A stretch of 64,000 nucleotides of DNA. Source: Blastocladiella emersonii ATCC 22665. Its lineage: Eukaryota; Blastocladiomycota; Blastocladiomycetes; Blastocladiales; Blastocladiaceae. The notes below the pieces were generated by a model, which saw only the letters and a program-made list of their open reading frames with translations, made no database searches and was not told the origin of the DNA. This document shows, one piece after another, positions 50,901-63,222 of this stretch (positions within the stretch are counted from its first letter, which is position 1; each line of letters starts with the position of its first letter). Location of the stretch: contig JANHCV010000014.1 of assembly GCA_025594325.1 (NCBI GenBank), positions 124,001-188,000 on the forward strand. The letters are read 5' to 3'. Made by a program: the position numbers and the translations under genes.

Positions 50901-51540
50901 CTCGCAAACAGCAGCAGTGGCAGGTATAGCGCGGCACTGATGCCCACAACTCTTGACTGGTCCCCACCGCGTGCTCACCTCAAGAACCTCGCCTGCCGTG
51001 CATGTAGATCATCTCCTTTGATATCGCCATCCGCGCGTGCGTGCATGATCGTCGAGTCCAAGACCACGCGCGCACACAGCGACCTGTTCACCTGCTCGGG
51101 CCGCCGGCAGCTTCACGTTGCACAGCACCCAAGTCGGGCCAAGGTCATGGCCGTGCTTCTAGGCTCGATCAAGGTACCACGTCCTGACTTGTCTCTCGTC
51201 TCGGGTCAGAGGAGCTCACTCTCACTCTCACTCTCCGCGTAGCTCAATCCACCAAGGGTCCCGCGGCGCGCGTGTACCCAACAAAGTCGTGCTGTCGTAC
51301 TGCACCGTCAAGTCGCTCGGCGGCGGCCCTTTGCCTTCCGCTGCAACCACCAGTACACGCTCCGCTCGTCCGCCCGTCCGCACCGTGCCGCCGGCGCCGT
51401 GGTCATCAACCTGCCGCCTCGGTTGGCCACGCTCGACTCAAGCTGTCTGTCGTCGTTCGCGTCCTGGTCGGCCCACCATCCATCCTCCTCGGGTTGTCGA
51501 AGCTCAAGCAGACCAAGTACTAGCTGGTGCACGACAGGTA
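47961..51540 (+). pseudogene. Decayed intron-rich gene with repeated exon heads
   Basis: At least ten short introns can be proposed from paired GTAC/GTAT/GTGC donors and TGTAG/CGTAG acceptors: 48,248-48,315; 48,656-48,720; 48,943-49,006; 49,360-49,430; 49,712-49,827; 49,913-49,996; 50,211-50,280; 50,419-50,499; 50,923-51,007; 51,174-51,242. Several share a 3' part CTCGCTGATCCGTGTAG. Exons after three of them begin alike: MLENMIIRAS (49,007), ILKNVIINIIRAS (49,431) and VLKMR-stop (49,828). Most exons hold stops or frame breaks, so no full protein can be read. The last exon enters the right arm, where 'VVLSYCTVKSLGGGPLPSA' and 'AGAVVINLPPRLATLDS' look coding. Family unknown. Confidence 0.45.
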
Positions 51541-52560
51541 CTGACGGTCGCGAATATGGGAAGCGTGTCTAACGACGAATACATTCACCCCCGGTTCATC
51601 CGTGACCCTTGTTACTTTGTTCTTCAACCACATTTTGAACGAGTGGTCAGTGGCGTACTCGAGGTTAGCGAGCGGTTGCGCGACGTCGCGGAGCGAGATC
51701 CAGCGCGGCTCGCCGCCGGGGGCCGCGGTCGCGGGCGGCGTCGAGCCGACGAGCGACTGCCACACAGGTCGAGGACGCGGCGCGCGGCGAGGTCGTCGGC
51801 GAGCCGCTCGAGCTCGCTCGTCACTGGACATCGAGAGGTCGCACACGAGTCGCGACTGCGCGGCCACCTCCTGCACGCCGCGGTCCAGCGTCAGCAGCAG
51901 ATTCAGCCGCGCGCGATCTCGACGGCCAAGTTGACGGCGGCGGACGTGGACCGCCGCGCGTCGAGGTACGACAGCAGGAACCGGTCGACACTCTGCTCTC
52001 GTCACGCGATGCGTGGAGCGATGTGACCGAAGCCGGGTCAAGCGACGAGAGCTGGCCGCCACAGAGCTAGCTTGCGAATGGCGAAATTGACTGGGTGACG
52101 CGTACGCGTGTGAGATTTCGCTCGGATAGAGGCGGGCGAAGGGAAGGGTACCAATCAATAGCTTCAAACGACTCGAGCGCCTTGACCTCGGCGAGGAACG
52201 CGGCAGTCTCCTTGGTATCGCGCCCGTACCGCAGACGATCCGGATCGGCCATGTGCAGCAGGTATTGCGGCTCGAAGTGGACCACGCACGCTGAGGCAGA
52301 TCACAGAAATCGGCTGCGTTTCCCGGCCGGCACGCCGCGTCTAGGTCTAGCGTGACCGCGCTTTTCGCGGCGATATCGGAAGGACTCGTCGCGTCCGCGC
52401 CGCCGCCGCCGCCAGCACTGGTTCCCGGGCGGTCGCGCAAAGTACCAAGCACGCGTCCTCGTCCGTTAAGTTGAGAGCGAAAACCGCTGGCGGGAGGGGA
52501 TCGTTGCGGTACGGCACGATCGGGACGCCAAAGCAGCAGGATTGGACCTTGGTCGCGCAC
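51520..52560 (-). pseudogene. Decayed unknown gene at inner arm (right copy)
   Basis: Mirror of 40,249-41,289, identical as far as I can compare: the same protein-like patches in the same shifting frames. That both copies carry identical lesions means the decay came before the duplication or has been homogenised since. Confidence 0.4.
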
Positions 52561-52757
52561 ACAAGTAACTCAACAAGTGTCGAACCCGTCGCGAAGAAAC
52601 GGCCGGCCGTTCAATCAAGCTTTCCTAGCTCCCGGATGCGTTTGCAACAAGTAGCAGAGTGCATTTTCCATTTGTTTCCGTGTGGTGATCGCAGGGCGGA
52701 TCGCGAGCACGGGATGCTCGCCGCTTGATCATTGCAGGGCTGAAGCGTCACGCGGCG

Positions 52758-52786
52758 CACACGTGTTTTCGCAACGCGTCTCACGC
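52758..52786 (+). promoter_or_regulatory. Second-type CACGTG/ACGCGTC composite, right copy
   Basis: CACACGTG, TTTTCGC, AACGCGTC, TCACGC. Mirror of 40,023-40,051 and 26/29 identical to 43,912-43,940. It lies about 250 bp beyond the 3' end of the transporter, so which gene it serves is unclear. Confidence 0.45.
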
Positions 52787-53036
52787 TTCGTCTCACGCCA
52801 CGTTGAACATGAAATGCATCGGTGCGTCGCAGCACTGGCGTCCAGGAAGCCGATGCGCGATGGAAAACGATGCACGATAGGAGAAAGCGAGCCTTTCAGC
52901 AAAGAACACAAGCAGAGAGCGACACACATTGGGATGATGGGATGGATGTATAGGAAGGTACTAATTTTACACGCCGGTAGCATTTCTTTCATCATTGGTG
53001 AAAAGGGTTGCTCCAAACCCCCGTTGCCAACGTCCA

Positions 53037-54757
53037 CTACTCCTTGTTCTTCTTCTCCGTGACCATGGGCGCGGGGTGCTGCGCGACGAGATCGGGGTGG
53101 TAGAAGGCGTCGCCGAGCTCCTCGAGCGACTTGCCCTTGGTCTCGGGCACCCAGAAGGTGACGAGGAACCCGCCGATCATGCACGCCGTGAAGATGGCGA
53201 GCACCGTGGTCATGTTCTCGCCGTTCTTGCCCTTGATCTGGTCGAAGCCGAAGGCGGCGAGGATAGCGCCGGCCTTGCCCGTGGCCGCCGAGATACCGTG
53301 GCACGTCGAGCGGTACTTGGTCGGGAAGATCTCGGCGGGCAGGATGAACGTGGTGGTGTTGGGGCCAAAGTTGAAGAAGAAGTTGGCGGCCGTGAAGGCA
53401 ATGACGAGCCAGATCGTGCCCTTCATCTGGTGGTAGAAGATGGTGAGCACGACGAAGATGGCCGTGAGGATGCCGAAGCCCATGAGCTGGATCTTGATGC
53501 GGCCCATCTTCTCGATGAGGGCGACGGTGAAGAAATAGCCGGGCACGGTGCCGCACAGCGACAGGATGAGGTTGCCGATCGACTGGTTGAGGAAGTACTC
53601 GTACGCCGTCGCGCCCTTGGCGTAGCCGATGAACTTGAGAATGTCCGACTGGTTGAGCTGCACGCCGTAGAAGCCGACGTCGAGCAGGAACCACGCCATG
53701 GCGCACGCAAACAGGACCTTGCCGTTCTTCCAGTTGCCGAAGAGCTGGCCAAACGTGATGTGCGTGTACTTCTCCTGGAGGTAGCCGGGCTGGTTGGCCG
53801 TGGTCGGCAGCGCGAGGTGCTCGGACGAGGACGCGGGCGACGCCTCGAGGTCGACCGAGATGTCGCCGCCGTTCGAGCCCTGGATCTCGTGCATGACCTT
53901 GGACAGGTCCTTCATGGCCGTGTCGTGGTCGCCCTTGGCGGCCGAGAAACGCGGCGTCTCGGGGACCTGCAGGCGCCAGTACACGGCGGCGATGGCGGGC
54001 AGGACACCGATGAAGAACAGGATGCGCCACACGTTGTCAAAGTTGGAGACGTAGATGGTCGTGCTGTCGACGGGCTGGAGCGTCGGCTTGAGGATCAGCA
54101 GGAGGAGCGTCGAGAACAGGCAGCCCGTGAGGATGCCCATGCCCTGCATCGAGAAGACGGCGGCGACCATGAGGCCGCGGGTCGAAACGGACGCGAACTC
54201 GGACGCGATAACCGCAGAAATGGGGTAGTCTTAATTCGGGCGTCTTTTTGTTAATACAAGTTGGAAAGGAGATGGGGGAGGCTCGCTTCCACACCACGGA
54301 AAAGGGGAAATGTTAGCGTACCACCGCCAATACCGACGCCGAGAACGAGACGCCAGAAGATGAGCATGCCGCCGATGCCGATGAAGCCCTTGGTGTCGGC
54401 GGCGAGCGAGGTGTTGAACGAGGCGATGATCATGATGGCGAGGACGAGACCGTAGGTGGCCTTGCGGCCGAGCTTGTCGCCGAGGTAGCCGAACACGAGC
54501 TGGCCGCACAGCGTGCCGACCTGGGTCGACGCCTTGAGGAGCGAGGTCACGATGGACGGCATGGCCGACGCCTTGGACGGCTCGGTCGCGCCGGGCACGA
54601 AGAACCACGAGAAGGCGATCATCGGGATGGCGAGGTTGATAATAAAGATATCTAGAGCGTCCGTATAAAAACCCACCCCGCTCACCAAAATGGTTTTCAG
54701 GTGGAAGCGGTTGAACTTCTGGCTGTCCATGGCCGAGAAGTCGGCGGCAGCGGACAT
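53037..54757 (-). CDS. PHO84-like phosphate:H+ symporter, right-arm copy
   Basis: Exon 1 54757-54322, intron 54321-54230, exon 2 54229-53037, 542 aa. The translation is identical to the left-arm copy, including the GGDYP phosphate-symporter signature created by the splice and the non-canonical AAG acceptor. Both copies appear functional, and each has its own full upstream region, so the palindrome doubles the dose of an intact phosphate importer. The two copies are convergent toward the spacer. Confidence 0.9.
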
Positions 54758-57700
54758 GGTGTTGATGCGTCGGTGGGGTTTCGGCGGGGAGGACGGCGGA
54801 GAGACGGTGGAGGATGACCGAAGCCTTTTGGGTATGCTGACGATGTTTAACGAGACTCTGGGTCGGCGGGGGGGAGCGCCGGCCTTTTGTACGCGGCCAG
54901 CGGCGAGGCCGAGGAGGGCCGGCCGCCGACCGCCGACCGCCGACCGCCGAGGTGACGTCGGCCGTGATTGCTGCCTCTCTGTGTGCGGGCAAGCCGCTCC
55001 TCCGCACTCGCTCTTGCACGCATGGGGCGAGATGGCGAGGGCCGCGACGAAAAAACGTTTCCTCGGCTTCGCGGGCCTCCGGGGGTCATGCGTGTGGCGG
55101 GGTCAAGAAAACGTTTTTGCTGCGGCAAACCTTGCGCCACAGGGCGCACTGCAACCGCTCCGATTGGCCCAGCGGACCGGACCGGCGGCGCCCCACCGGC
55201 CTTCTCGAACCTCGGGCGCTGCCACCGCGCACGTTTGTGGCGGCGCTCGCGGGGAGACAGTTGTGCGCGACGGGCGCGACGCGTCGCAACACGCTTTCCA
55301 ACGGCTCGCGACGCGCGGCCAGCCTCTCACCACGGCACTCGTGGGCACGCCTAGATTGCCCACGAGGGACCGAGGCAGCGTTCCGTCCGCCGGCTTGAAA
55401 ACGTTCGCCGGCCGGCGGCGGTCCCTGGCCAGGCTGCTGCGGCCGAGGCCGCTATGGACGGCGTCCCCCATGGCCACGGCCATCGTCCCTCATGGTCCCT
55501 GAGGTTGTTCGGCGTGCTCCCCGCCGAGAGGTCAGCGATGGAGGCTGAAACCTTCGTGCTCAGGGCGGCGCACTGACCGACAGACCACTCCATGCACTCT
55601 TCCATCGCTCACAGCTCACAGCCTCACGGCCGACGTCACTCTATTTTCTGTCCGGCCTCACCGCGGTTGGCGGCCTCCCTCGGGACGACTCGGATGCTCG
55701 CCGCCGCCGCCGACTGCAACTCGAGTGATGAGTGCCAAGAACCTCGTCCTGCAAGCTTGCAGCCGAGCAAGCAGCCGCGTCGGTCAGCCGGGGGTGTGAG
55801 GTGAGTGAGCTTCAGTGCGGCAGAGCAAAAAAACGTGCGCGGGAGCGCGGCCTGCCTGCATGACGGCTGGCTTCAAAACGTGATTTCGTCACCTCCCTCA
55901 TGGTCAGTCGCACAGCACGTTTTCTTCCCACCGCCGCACTCCCTAGCTCCTTAGCTCCACTCTGACTCATGCAGCTCCGTAACGCACTCCATGCATTCAA
56001 TTTCCATCGAGCACTGCTGCCGGCCTAGCTGGAGTGAGAGCTCGCGCAGCACTGCGAGCGCGGCGACCCGTTGGCGAGCGAGGGAGGCCGCCCGCGTCTC
56101 GGGCGTGCCGGACCGCCACCGTGATCGCGACTGATCAACCGTGATCCTGCTCTGATCTACTAGGCGAAAAAATCGGAAACAACGCGCTTCGTGGACAGCT
56201 CCGACAGGGCTATGATTCTTGTAAAGGCGACGAGGGCCGTGCGCGTGATGCCGCGGAGCTACACGACTGCGCGCGATCCGCGTGGCGTTTGCGCGGGACG
56301 GCGAGCGAACCGTGACCCGCGCTGCTCAACAATATTCGGGCACCATAATCGGGAGTGAGGGAATGGGAGTCGGGCACCGTGCTGGTTAGCTGCCGGACAC
56401 CATGCCCTCTTGCTCGCCAGCAGGAAAACAGAAACACAACGCGCCCTGAGCGCCCGCGTGCGGCCGCGCCAGACCTTGTGGAGCAGCGTACAACGGCAGA
56501 GTGAAGTGCGTCTGCCTGCGCGTTCAGAGGTCCGTCGGAAAAATGATGGAACGGGTTTGGGGTGCAATTGGACCGCGAAAGGGCGACTGGGTCGCGACCA
56601 GGCAAGAAGACGATAGCACCGCGATCCGGGCCTGACACGCGCGGCCGGCGCCTGGCGCTCCGCTGGGCTTGGAGTGACCGGCTCATGTTTGCCGATCGCA
56701 GCATGATCCGGCCGTGATTCGGGCCCAGCGCGTGCACGACGGCACCGCGAGTGAGCCGCGAAACCACCCTGACTGCCGGGCCTGCTTCGCGCCCGTCTCG
56801 CGCTGCTGCTGGCCTTGGATCGCGGCCCGAGTGGGCCCGAGGGGTCCGGGCGTGATCCTCGCGCGACGGCAGCCCACGCGAGCCGCGATATGGGCGCGAA
56901 TGACGGCCGAAGCGTTCTTGGCCCAATCTCACCCCCTATCTCGCTTAAAATGGCTCTCAATCCGCGAAAGTCGCGTGATTCATCATACAGTCCGTATATC
57001 GAGTAATCCACACGTGCGCACACACCGACCGCTCCTCTTGCTCGTCGCTGCAGCGGCGCCGCCGGGTGAGCACCTTGACGACCGTGTGGCCAGCTTGACG
57101 GACATGCGGTTCTCGGACAGCTGCGGTGCCGCCAACACGAACTTGAGCTTGCACGCGGGAACGCACCTTGTAGGTCGTCGCCATGCCGAGTTGATCGGGT
57201 TCCTGGCGGTTCACCTACTTGAGCGCGAAGAACAGCGGATCGCATGTCAGACTTGATCTCGAGAGGAGAGAGCGACGAAAACACACCGAGCGACTTGGGA
57301 ACGCCGTGCTGCGGTCGAGCACACGAGTTTTGAGGACAGCGAGTGAGCAAACTTGCCCGATGTGTACATGCGCGGGGAGAGCCGCGTACCAGTACGACCG
57401 AGGCAAGCTCAAGGAGAGCTGCATCGGGCATTCGAGTGCGCTGCTCGTAGCTAGCGTCGCGTACGGCGGCGTCAGGGTCGGCGGGGCGGGCCAAAGTGGC
57501 GGTGAAGGCGCGAGCGAGAGCATAAGAACAGGAGGGACCGGGTTGAGATAACGGCGCGAGAGGCAGGGCAAGGTTACGGTGTCGAGCGAGCGGGTTGAGG
57601 GGCTGGGCAAGGCGGACAGCGTGCGGCAGTCGGATGGAGTGGTTGCCCGCGGCCGCTGTGCAAAGGAAGCGGAGGGGTGGGCGCGGGGCCGCCGGCGCAA

Positions 57701-58269
57701 AGTAGGCGGGCGGCGCCGTGCGCAGCAAATGGTCGCCAACAAAGGGATTGGTTGTTGGGCACCAGTTTGGCCGTGATCCGGCCGCGATCCGGCCGCGAGC
57801 GCGAAGGAGCGACGCGAGCACATGTGGCGGTCAACATGAACGACGCGTCAACATCGCCGCCTCGCCGCCCGAGTCGGGCACCCCACGCTCCTCCCATGAA
57901 TTCTACGAAGCACATAACTTGCTGCAACATGCATACTGTCACTTCTGAGATGCATCGGTTTACACTTGACGCGCACAAGTTGGGGTCGACCGACTGCCGC
58001 TACGAACCAGCGCGCTCAATGAGAACGCCGTGTACTTGACACTCGCCGCGAGCGAGACTCGCTTCCTCGATCGAACTGTACGCTCTTCATGACCCACGCT
58101 CCCAACCTTGTCGTCGTTGGGCCCGTAATGCCGCTCAAAGCGGCGCCACGGCTTCCCAGCTCGGACGCCGCTGCCTTTGAGCCTGCGAGACTCATCGACC
58201 CCCCTGCATCGTTTCGGAACCGTCTAGGGCGTCATTGTTCGCCCCTTCGGCAGCGCTGGGTGCATCCGC
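54758..58269. promoter_or_regulatory. Right-arm mirror of the transporter upstream region
   Basis: Same content as 34,540-38,051: CACGTT-type sites on the minus strand at about 55,830-55,838 and 55,875-55,882, AACGTTTT words near 55,055-55,405, and a TATA-like box at 54,883-54,891. No gene supported; the longest frame (56,259-57,821) has an unconserved, composition-driven translation. Confidence 0.4.
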
Positions 58270-61200
58270 ATGGACGAGCACTTCATCCTGGTCCCCGGCG
58301 GCCTCAGCGACAACAACTAGTACTACGCCGACATCGACCTGATCGTCGAGCTCGCCAAGTCGGCCGGCGTCGACGCCGTGCGGGCCGGCTGGGGCCACGC
58401 CTCCGAGAACCCGCACCTGCCCGACCGCCTCGTCGAGAGGGGCATCGTCTTCATCGGCCCGCCTGACAACGCCATGCGCACCCTTGGCAGCAAGATCTCC
58501 TCCACCATCGTCGCCCAGTCCGCCAACGTCCCCACCATGGGCTGGTCCGGCGACGGCCTCGTCACCAACGCCCGCAACGCCGACGGCATGATCATCGTCC
58601 CCGAGGACCTCTACCTCAAGGCCTGCGTCACCAACGTCGAGCAGGCCATTAAGGTCGCTGGACCGCGTGGGCTATCCGCCTGTGGTATGTTGATTCTGTC
58701 GCTTAGACGTGTTATCGACCAGCTCGCTCACCCGCGCACCCCCGAACCGAGCAGATCAAGGAGTCCAAGGGCGGCAGCGGCGAGGGCATCCGCAAGGTCA
58801 CGGACCCGTCGCAGTTCCGCGCCGCGTTTGTGCAGGTCGCCGCCGAGGTGCAGGGCTCGCCCGTCTTCCGCATGCGCCTGGCGTCCAACGCGCGCCACCT
58901 CGAGGTCCAGATCCTCGCCGACGCGTACAGCAACACCATCTCGCTGTTCGGCCGCGACTGCTCGGTCCAGCGCTGCCACCAGAAGATCATCGAGGAGGCC
59001 CCCGTCACCATCGCCAACCCGGCCATCTTCAAGGACATGAAGGTGTCGGCCGTCCGCCTCGCCAAGCTCGTCGGCGACGTCAACGCCGGCATCGTCGAGT
59101 TTCTCTACGACGTGGCCAGCAACAAGTACTACTTCCTCGAGTTCAACCCGCACCTGCAGGTCAAGCACCCGATCACCGAGATGGTCTCGGGCATCAACCT
59201 CCCTGCGACGCAGCTGCAGGTCGCCATGGGCATCCCGCTGCACCGCATCCCGCACGTGCGTATGCTGTACAGGCTGCCGCCGCGTACCACGTCCGAGATC
59301 GACTTCCATTTCGACCACCCGCAGTCGCTGACGATCCAGCGCAAGCCGGCGCCGACGGACCGCGTCATCGCGTGCCGCATCACGGCCGAGAACCCGGACG
59401 CCGGGTTCAAGCCGTTCGGCGGGCGGGCACCCCGTCGAGCTCAACTTCCGGTCGTTGACGGACGTGTGGGGCTACTTCTCCGTCTTGGCCAACGGCGGGC
59501 TGCACGAGTGTGCCGACTCGCAGTTTGGCCACGTGTGCGCGTATGGCTATGACCGCCACTCGTCGCGCCGCAACATGATCACGGCGCTCAAGGAGCTGCG
59601 CATCCGCGGCGACTTCCCCACGACCGCCGAAATCCTCATCATGCTGCTCGAGACGGACGAGTTCGCCAACAACCACTTCTCGACCGAGTGGCTCGACGCC
59701 CGCATCCAGCAGAAACTCACGGCCGAGCGGCCCGATCGCTGGGTCTCGGTCGTCACGGGCACCGCCACCATGGCCTTCCTCGCCGCTGAGGACCAGAAGG
59801 CTCAGTTCCTCAAGTCGCTCGAGAAGGGCCAGGTGCCCACGCTCGCCGGCATCAAGAACCAGTTCTCGACCTCCTTCATCCTCGACGGCGTGCGCTACAA
59901 CATTGCCGTGACCCTCGCCGCCCGCGACCTGCTCGTCCTGCGTCTCAACGACCAACAAGGCCCACCAGCGGCACCTCGACCTGCAGCAGGCGCTCAACCA
60001 GGCCGTTGACGGGTTCGAGCAGGTGCAGGCCTTCGCGTCGCTCCTGACCGCGTACCTCGACGTAATCCACCGCCCCGAGCTGCCGGACCACCACGCGGCG
60101 CAGGTCTTTGGCGGTGACCACGACCGGTTGCCCCACAACCTCAAGGGCAAGCTGCTCGACCTCGTATCGCCCGCGTCGTCGACCAACGCCACGCCGTTCC
60201 TGGCCGCCGGGCCGCTCACGCTCCTCGCCACGGTCCCCGACCAGGCGGCCATTGCGCCAATCCTCGAGGTCGTCCACAAGTACGAGGCGGGCGCTGACGC
60301 GCACGCCGTCGCCGAGCTCAACCGCCTGATCCGCCGGTTCCACGCGTCCGAGTCGCCGTTCATGTCGGGCGGCGACGCCGTGCACACCGAGAAGACGGTG
60401 CTCGAGCTCCGCACCCGCATGGAGCCCGAGACGCTCTACTGGACGTGCTTTTCGCGGTCGCGCGCCGCGTGGAAGGGTGAGGCGATCGGCGCGGTCCTCG
60501 ACCTCGTCGCCGCCCAGCGCTCGGTCCTCGCTTGCTCCGCCAACGTCCAGAAGCTGTGCACGGCGCTCTACCAGCTCGCCGAGCTCGGCGGCGCCGCTGC
60601 CGTCTCGTCGTCAGTCGCCAAGGCCAAGGGCGCCCAGTCGGTCCAGCTCCGCGTCCGCGCGCTGCTGATCGCGATGCAGCTGCCCGGGTTCGACGAGCGG
60701 TACCGCCAGTTCTGTGACGTGATGCGCGCCGTCGCGTCGCTGCCCGAGGCGTCGCCCACCGTGCACGAGGAGGCCATGAACCTGATCAACTTGCCCCTCT
60801 CGATTTTTGACGTCCTGCCCTCGCTCTTATACGAGCACGACGTGCCCGCCGTCGACCGCCTCATTGCCCTCGACATGTACGTGCGCCGCGGCTTCAACAC
60901 CCACCGCGCCCACGCCGCCAAGCAACTCGACGCGGTCCCCGGCCCGCTCGTCGAGTGGCACTTCCAGTTCCCTGCCGACGACCTCGGGATCGGCAACGCA
61001 TCGACCGCCGCCGCCGGCGGGTCCGCGTACAACAACATGCGCACGGCCATGATCGAGTGCGGCGACCTCGGCCACGTCCGTGTCGGCATCATGGCCGCCG
61101 TCCGCGACGCCGCCAAGCTCCAGCAGCACCTGCCCGCGAGCCTCGTGCTGTTCCGGCAGGTCAAGGCCAAGAAGCTCGGCCGCACCGAGCCGTGGCACGT

Positions 61201-62453
61201 GCTCAACGTCGCGGTCGAGGTGCTCGCGACCAACGCCGAGGACGACGAGGCCAACGGCGCCGACGCCGACACAGCCCTGTCGTCGCTGTTTGGGTCGCTG
61301 CTCGTTTCGTTGACGGCGGCGCGCTGGTCGCGCGACGAGACGGGCGCGCGGGTCGGCGGGTTTTTTTTTGACCTCGGATCGTGCATGGAGACCATGGACG
61401 GGTGGAGCGAATTGGTGGTGGTTGGCCGCGGCCGTCTCGGCGGTGTTCCCGCGGCGCGATCGCCGTCAAGACGCGCCGTTGAGGCCGTGATCCCCGCCGA
61501 CCCCGGCGAACCCGGAATCGGCCGAGCAGATGGTCGGCGACCCGCCCGGCGTGTGGACGCCCGCGTCCTCGTACAGGACGGCGCAGGTGATCCGCGACTT
61601 CGGCCACGAGGGGCTCCCGCTGCTCATCTTCGCCAACTGGCGCGGGTTCTTGGGCGGCCAGCGCGACATGTTCGACGCCATCCTCAAGTTTGGCAGCTAC
61701 ATTGTCGACGCGCTGCGCACCTATCTGCGACCCGTGTTCGTCTACATTGCCCCGCACGGCGAGCTCCGCGGCGGCGCCCGGGTCGTTCTTGGTCCGTCGA
61801 TCCACCAGAGCGGCGGCATGAAGATGTACGCCGACGCGAGCGCCCGCGGCGGCGTCCTCGAGCCCAAGGGCCTGGTCGAGATTACCTTCCGCAAGCTCCA
61901 GCTGCTCGCCACCATCGACTGCCTCGACGACGGCTGCCGCCGCTGGAAGTCCAAGGTCGCGCCCGCGAATGCTGGCGCCGCTGCTGCGGATAGCGGCAGC
62001 AAATTAGCCGGCGACGCTGCGTCCAAGAAGTACGACTCGGGCGACGAGAACCTCGCAGCGACGCGCGCCGCGCTGCAGGCGCAGCACCAGCCGCGTCAGG
62101 AGTCGCTGCTGCCCGCCTACCACCAGGCCCCGCTCAAGTTCGCCGACCCGCACGACGCGCCCTGGCGCATGAAGGCCAAGGGCGCGGTGCGCGCCGTGCT
62201 CAAGTGGACCCGCGCCCGCGCCTTCTTCCACTGGCGCATCCCGCCAAGGACCGCCTGCGCGACCGCATCCTCGCTCCTCGCACTTCTTTTGCTACAGCGG
62301 CGGGCGGATTCTCGCTTCGCCCGCCGTGTTCACGACCGCGGCCGCCCGCTCGATTATCGCCCTGCGCCCGTGCCGCGTGCAGCCCGCCCCGGACTCACCC
62401 CCGTCGCTGACCGAGTACCTCGGCCGCTCGCGCGCAAGCACACGGACGGCTAG
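58270..62453 (+). pseudogene. Acetyl-CoA carboxylase pseudogene, right-arm copy
   Basis: Remnant of the multidomain enzyme that makes malonyl-CoA. From the ATG at 58,270 'DEHFILVPGG' precedes an in-frame TAG at 58,318, then 'GWGHASENPHLPDRL'. A probable intron lies at 58,684-58,755 (GTATGT...GAGCAG). The ATP-loop reads [10 protein letters not shown] (normally GGGGKGIRKV). At 59,134-59,187 '[14 protein letters not shown]' replaces the universal N-P-R-L-Q-V-E-H-P-T-T-E: the Arg and Glu equivalent to E. coli biotin carboxylase R292 and E296 are His and Lys. The frame changes near 59,420 and 59,950. The biotinyl domain (MKM) is missing between about 59,940 and 60,030. Central-domain sequence follows to about 61,350. 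Carboxyltransferase resumes at 'WSELVVVGRGRLGG' with two more frame changes near 61,450 and 61,515, then 'FANWRGFLGGQRDMFD' and 'RMKAKGAVRAVLKW'. Non-functional. Confidence 0.88.
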
Positions 62454-63222
62454 CGCGTGTGGTTTCCGCCGCATCATCCATTGGGCCCACACGCCCGCAC
62501 TTGGCGATGGCCGCGGCCATCCTGCGCGGCCACAGCCACCGTTGGCGGCCATGAAGACCCGCAGGCGCGCACTCTCTCCTCTGCCACCTCGCCGCAACCC
62601 ACTTCATCGCGCCAAGATTGCTTGCACGGCCGCGGGCCAGAATACACTCACCCATTACACTGCATCCGCTCGTGAGACCGTAGCACCAGCGCGCGCGAGC
62701 GAGCGACTGACATGGCCTGCGACCTTCACACACTCGCTCGCGCACTGCTCACGCCCCCATCGTGCCGCGATCCGCGTCAAATCTGGCCCCAGCGCTGTGT
62801 GCGCGCGCCGTCAGGGCGCAATCCGGGCCCAGTCGAGCCCTGACCACTCGCCGCCACGCCCTGATCTGGCCCTGAGCGCAGGATCTGGGGCGAATCCCGC
62901 CCATTCCGCAGGATGCACGAACCCCAACGCGGGCGACGACAATCTGTGCGCGAGGCAACGGTGCGCCACGTCATGTCGCGGGTGTGAAGACTCGACGTGC
63001 TCAGAGTCACAACGCAGCTAGCACCGCAGCCGCAGCACGACGCGGCGTCGACCCCCTGCGGCTAACACCTGCGCAAGACGCGTCTGGTGCGACGGTTCGC
63101 CGCGCTGCCATGGGAATGGGAGGGCAGGCATCCCCTCCGCTCGCCCTAGCCGTGGTCGAGTCGCGTCTCATCGTCGAGCCGCGAGCTGGATGTGGTTCCG
63201 AGGAGCATCACTGTATTTCGGC
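62454..63222. other. Intergenic, right-arm mirror
   Basis: Mirror of 29,587-30,355; no gene supported. Confidence 0.4.

Noticed and set aside
52995-54254. 419-codon frame opposite the transporter (and mirror 38,555-39,814)
   Set aside because: Shadow of the transporter exon; repeated only because the arms are repeated.
58318-58320. Internal TAG of the carboxylase as a recoded stop
   Set aside because: Other genes in the window use TAG as a normal stop, and this locus has many other lesions.
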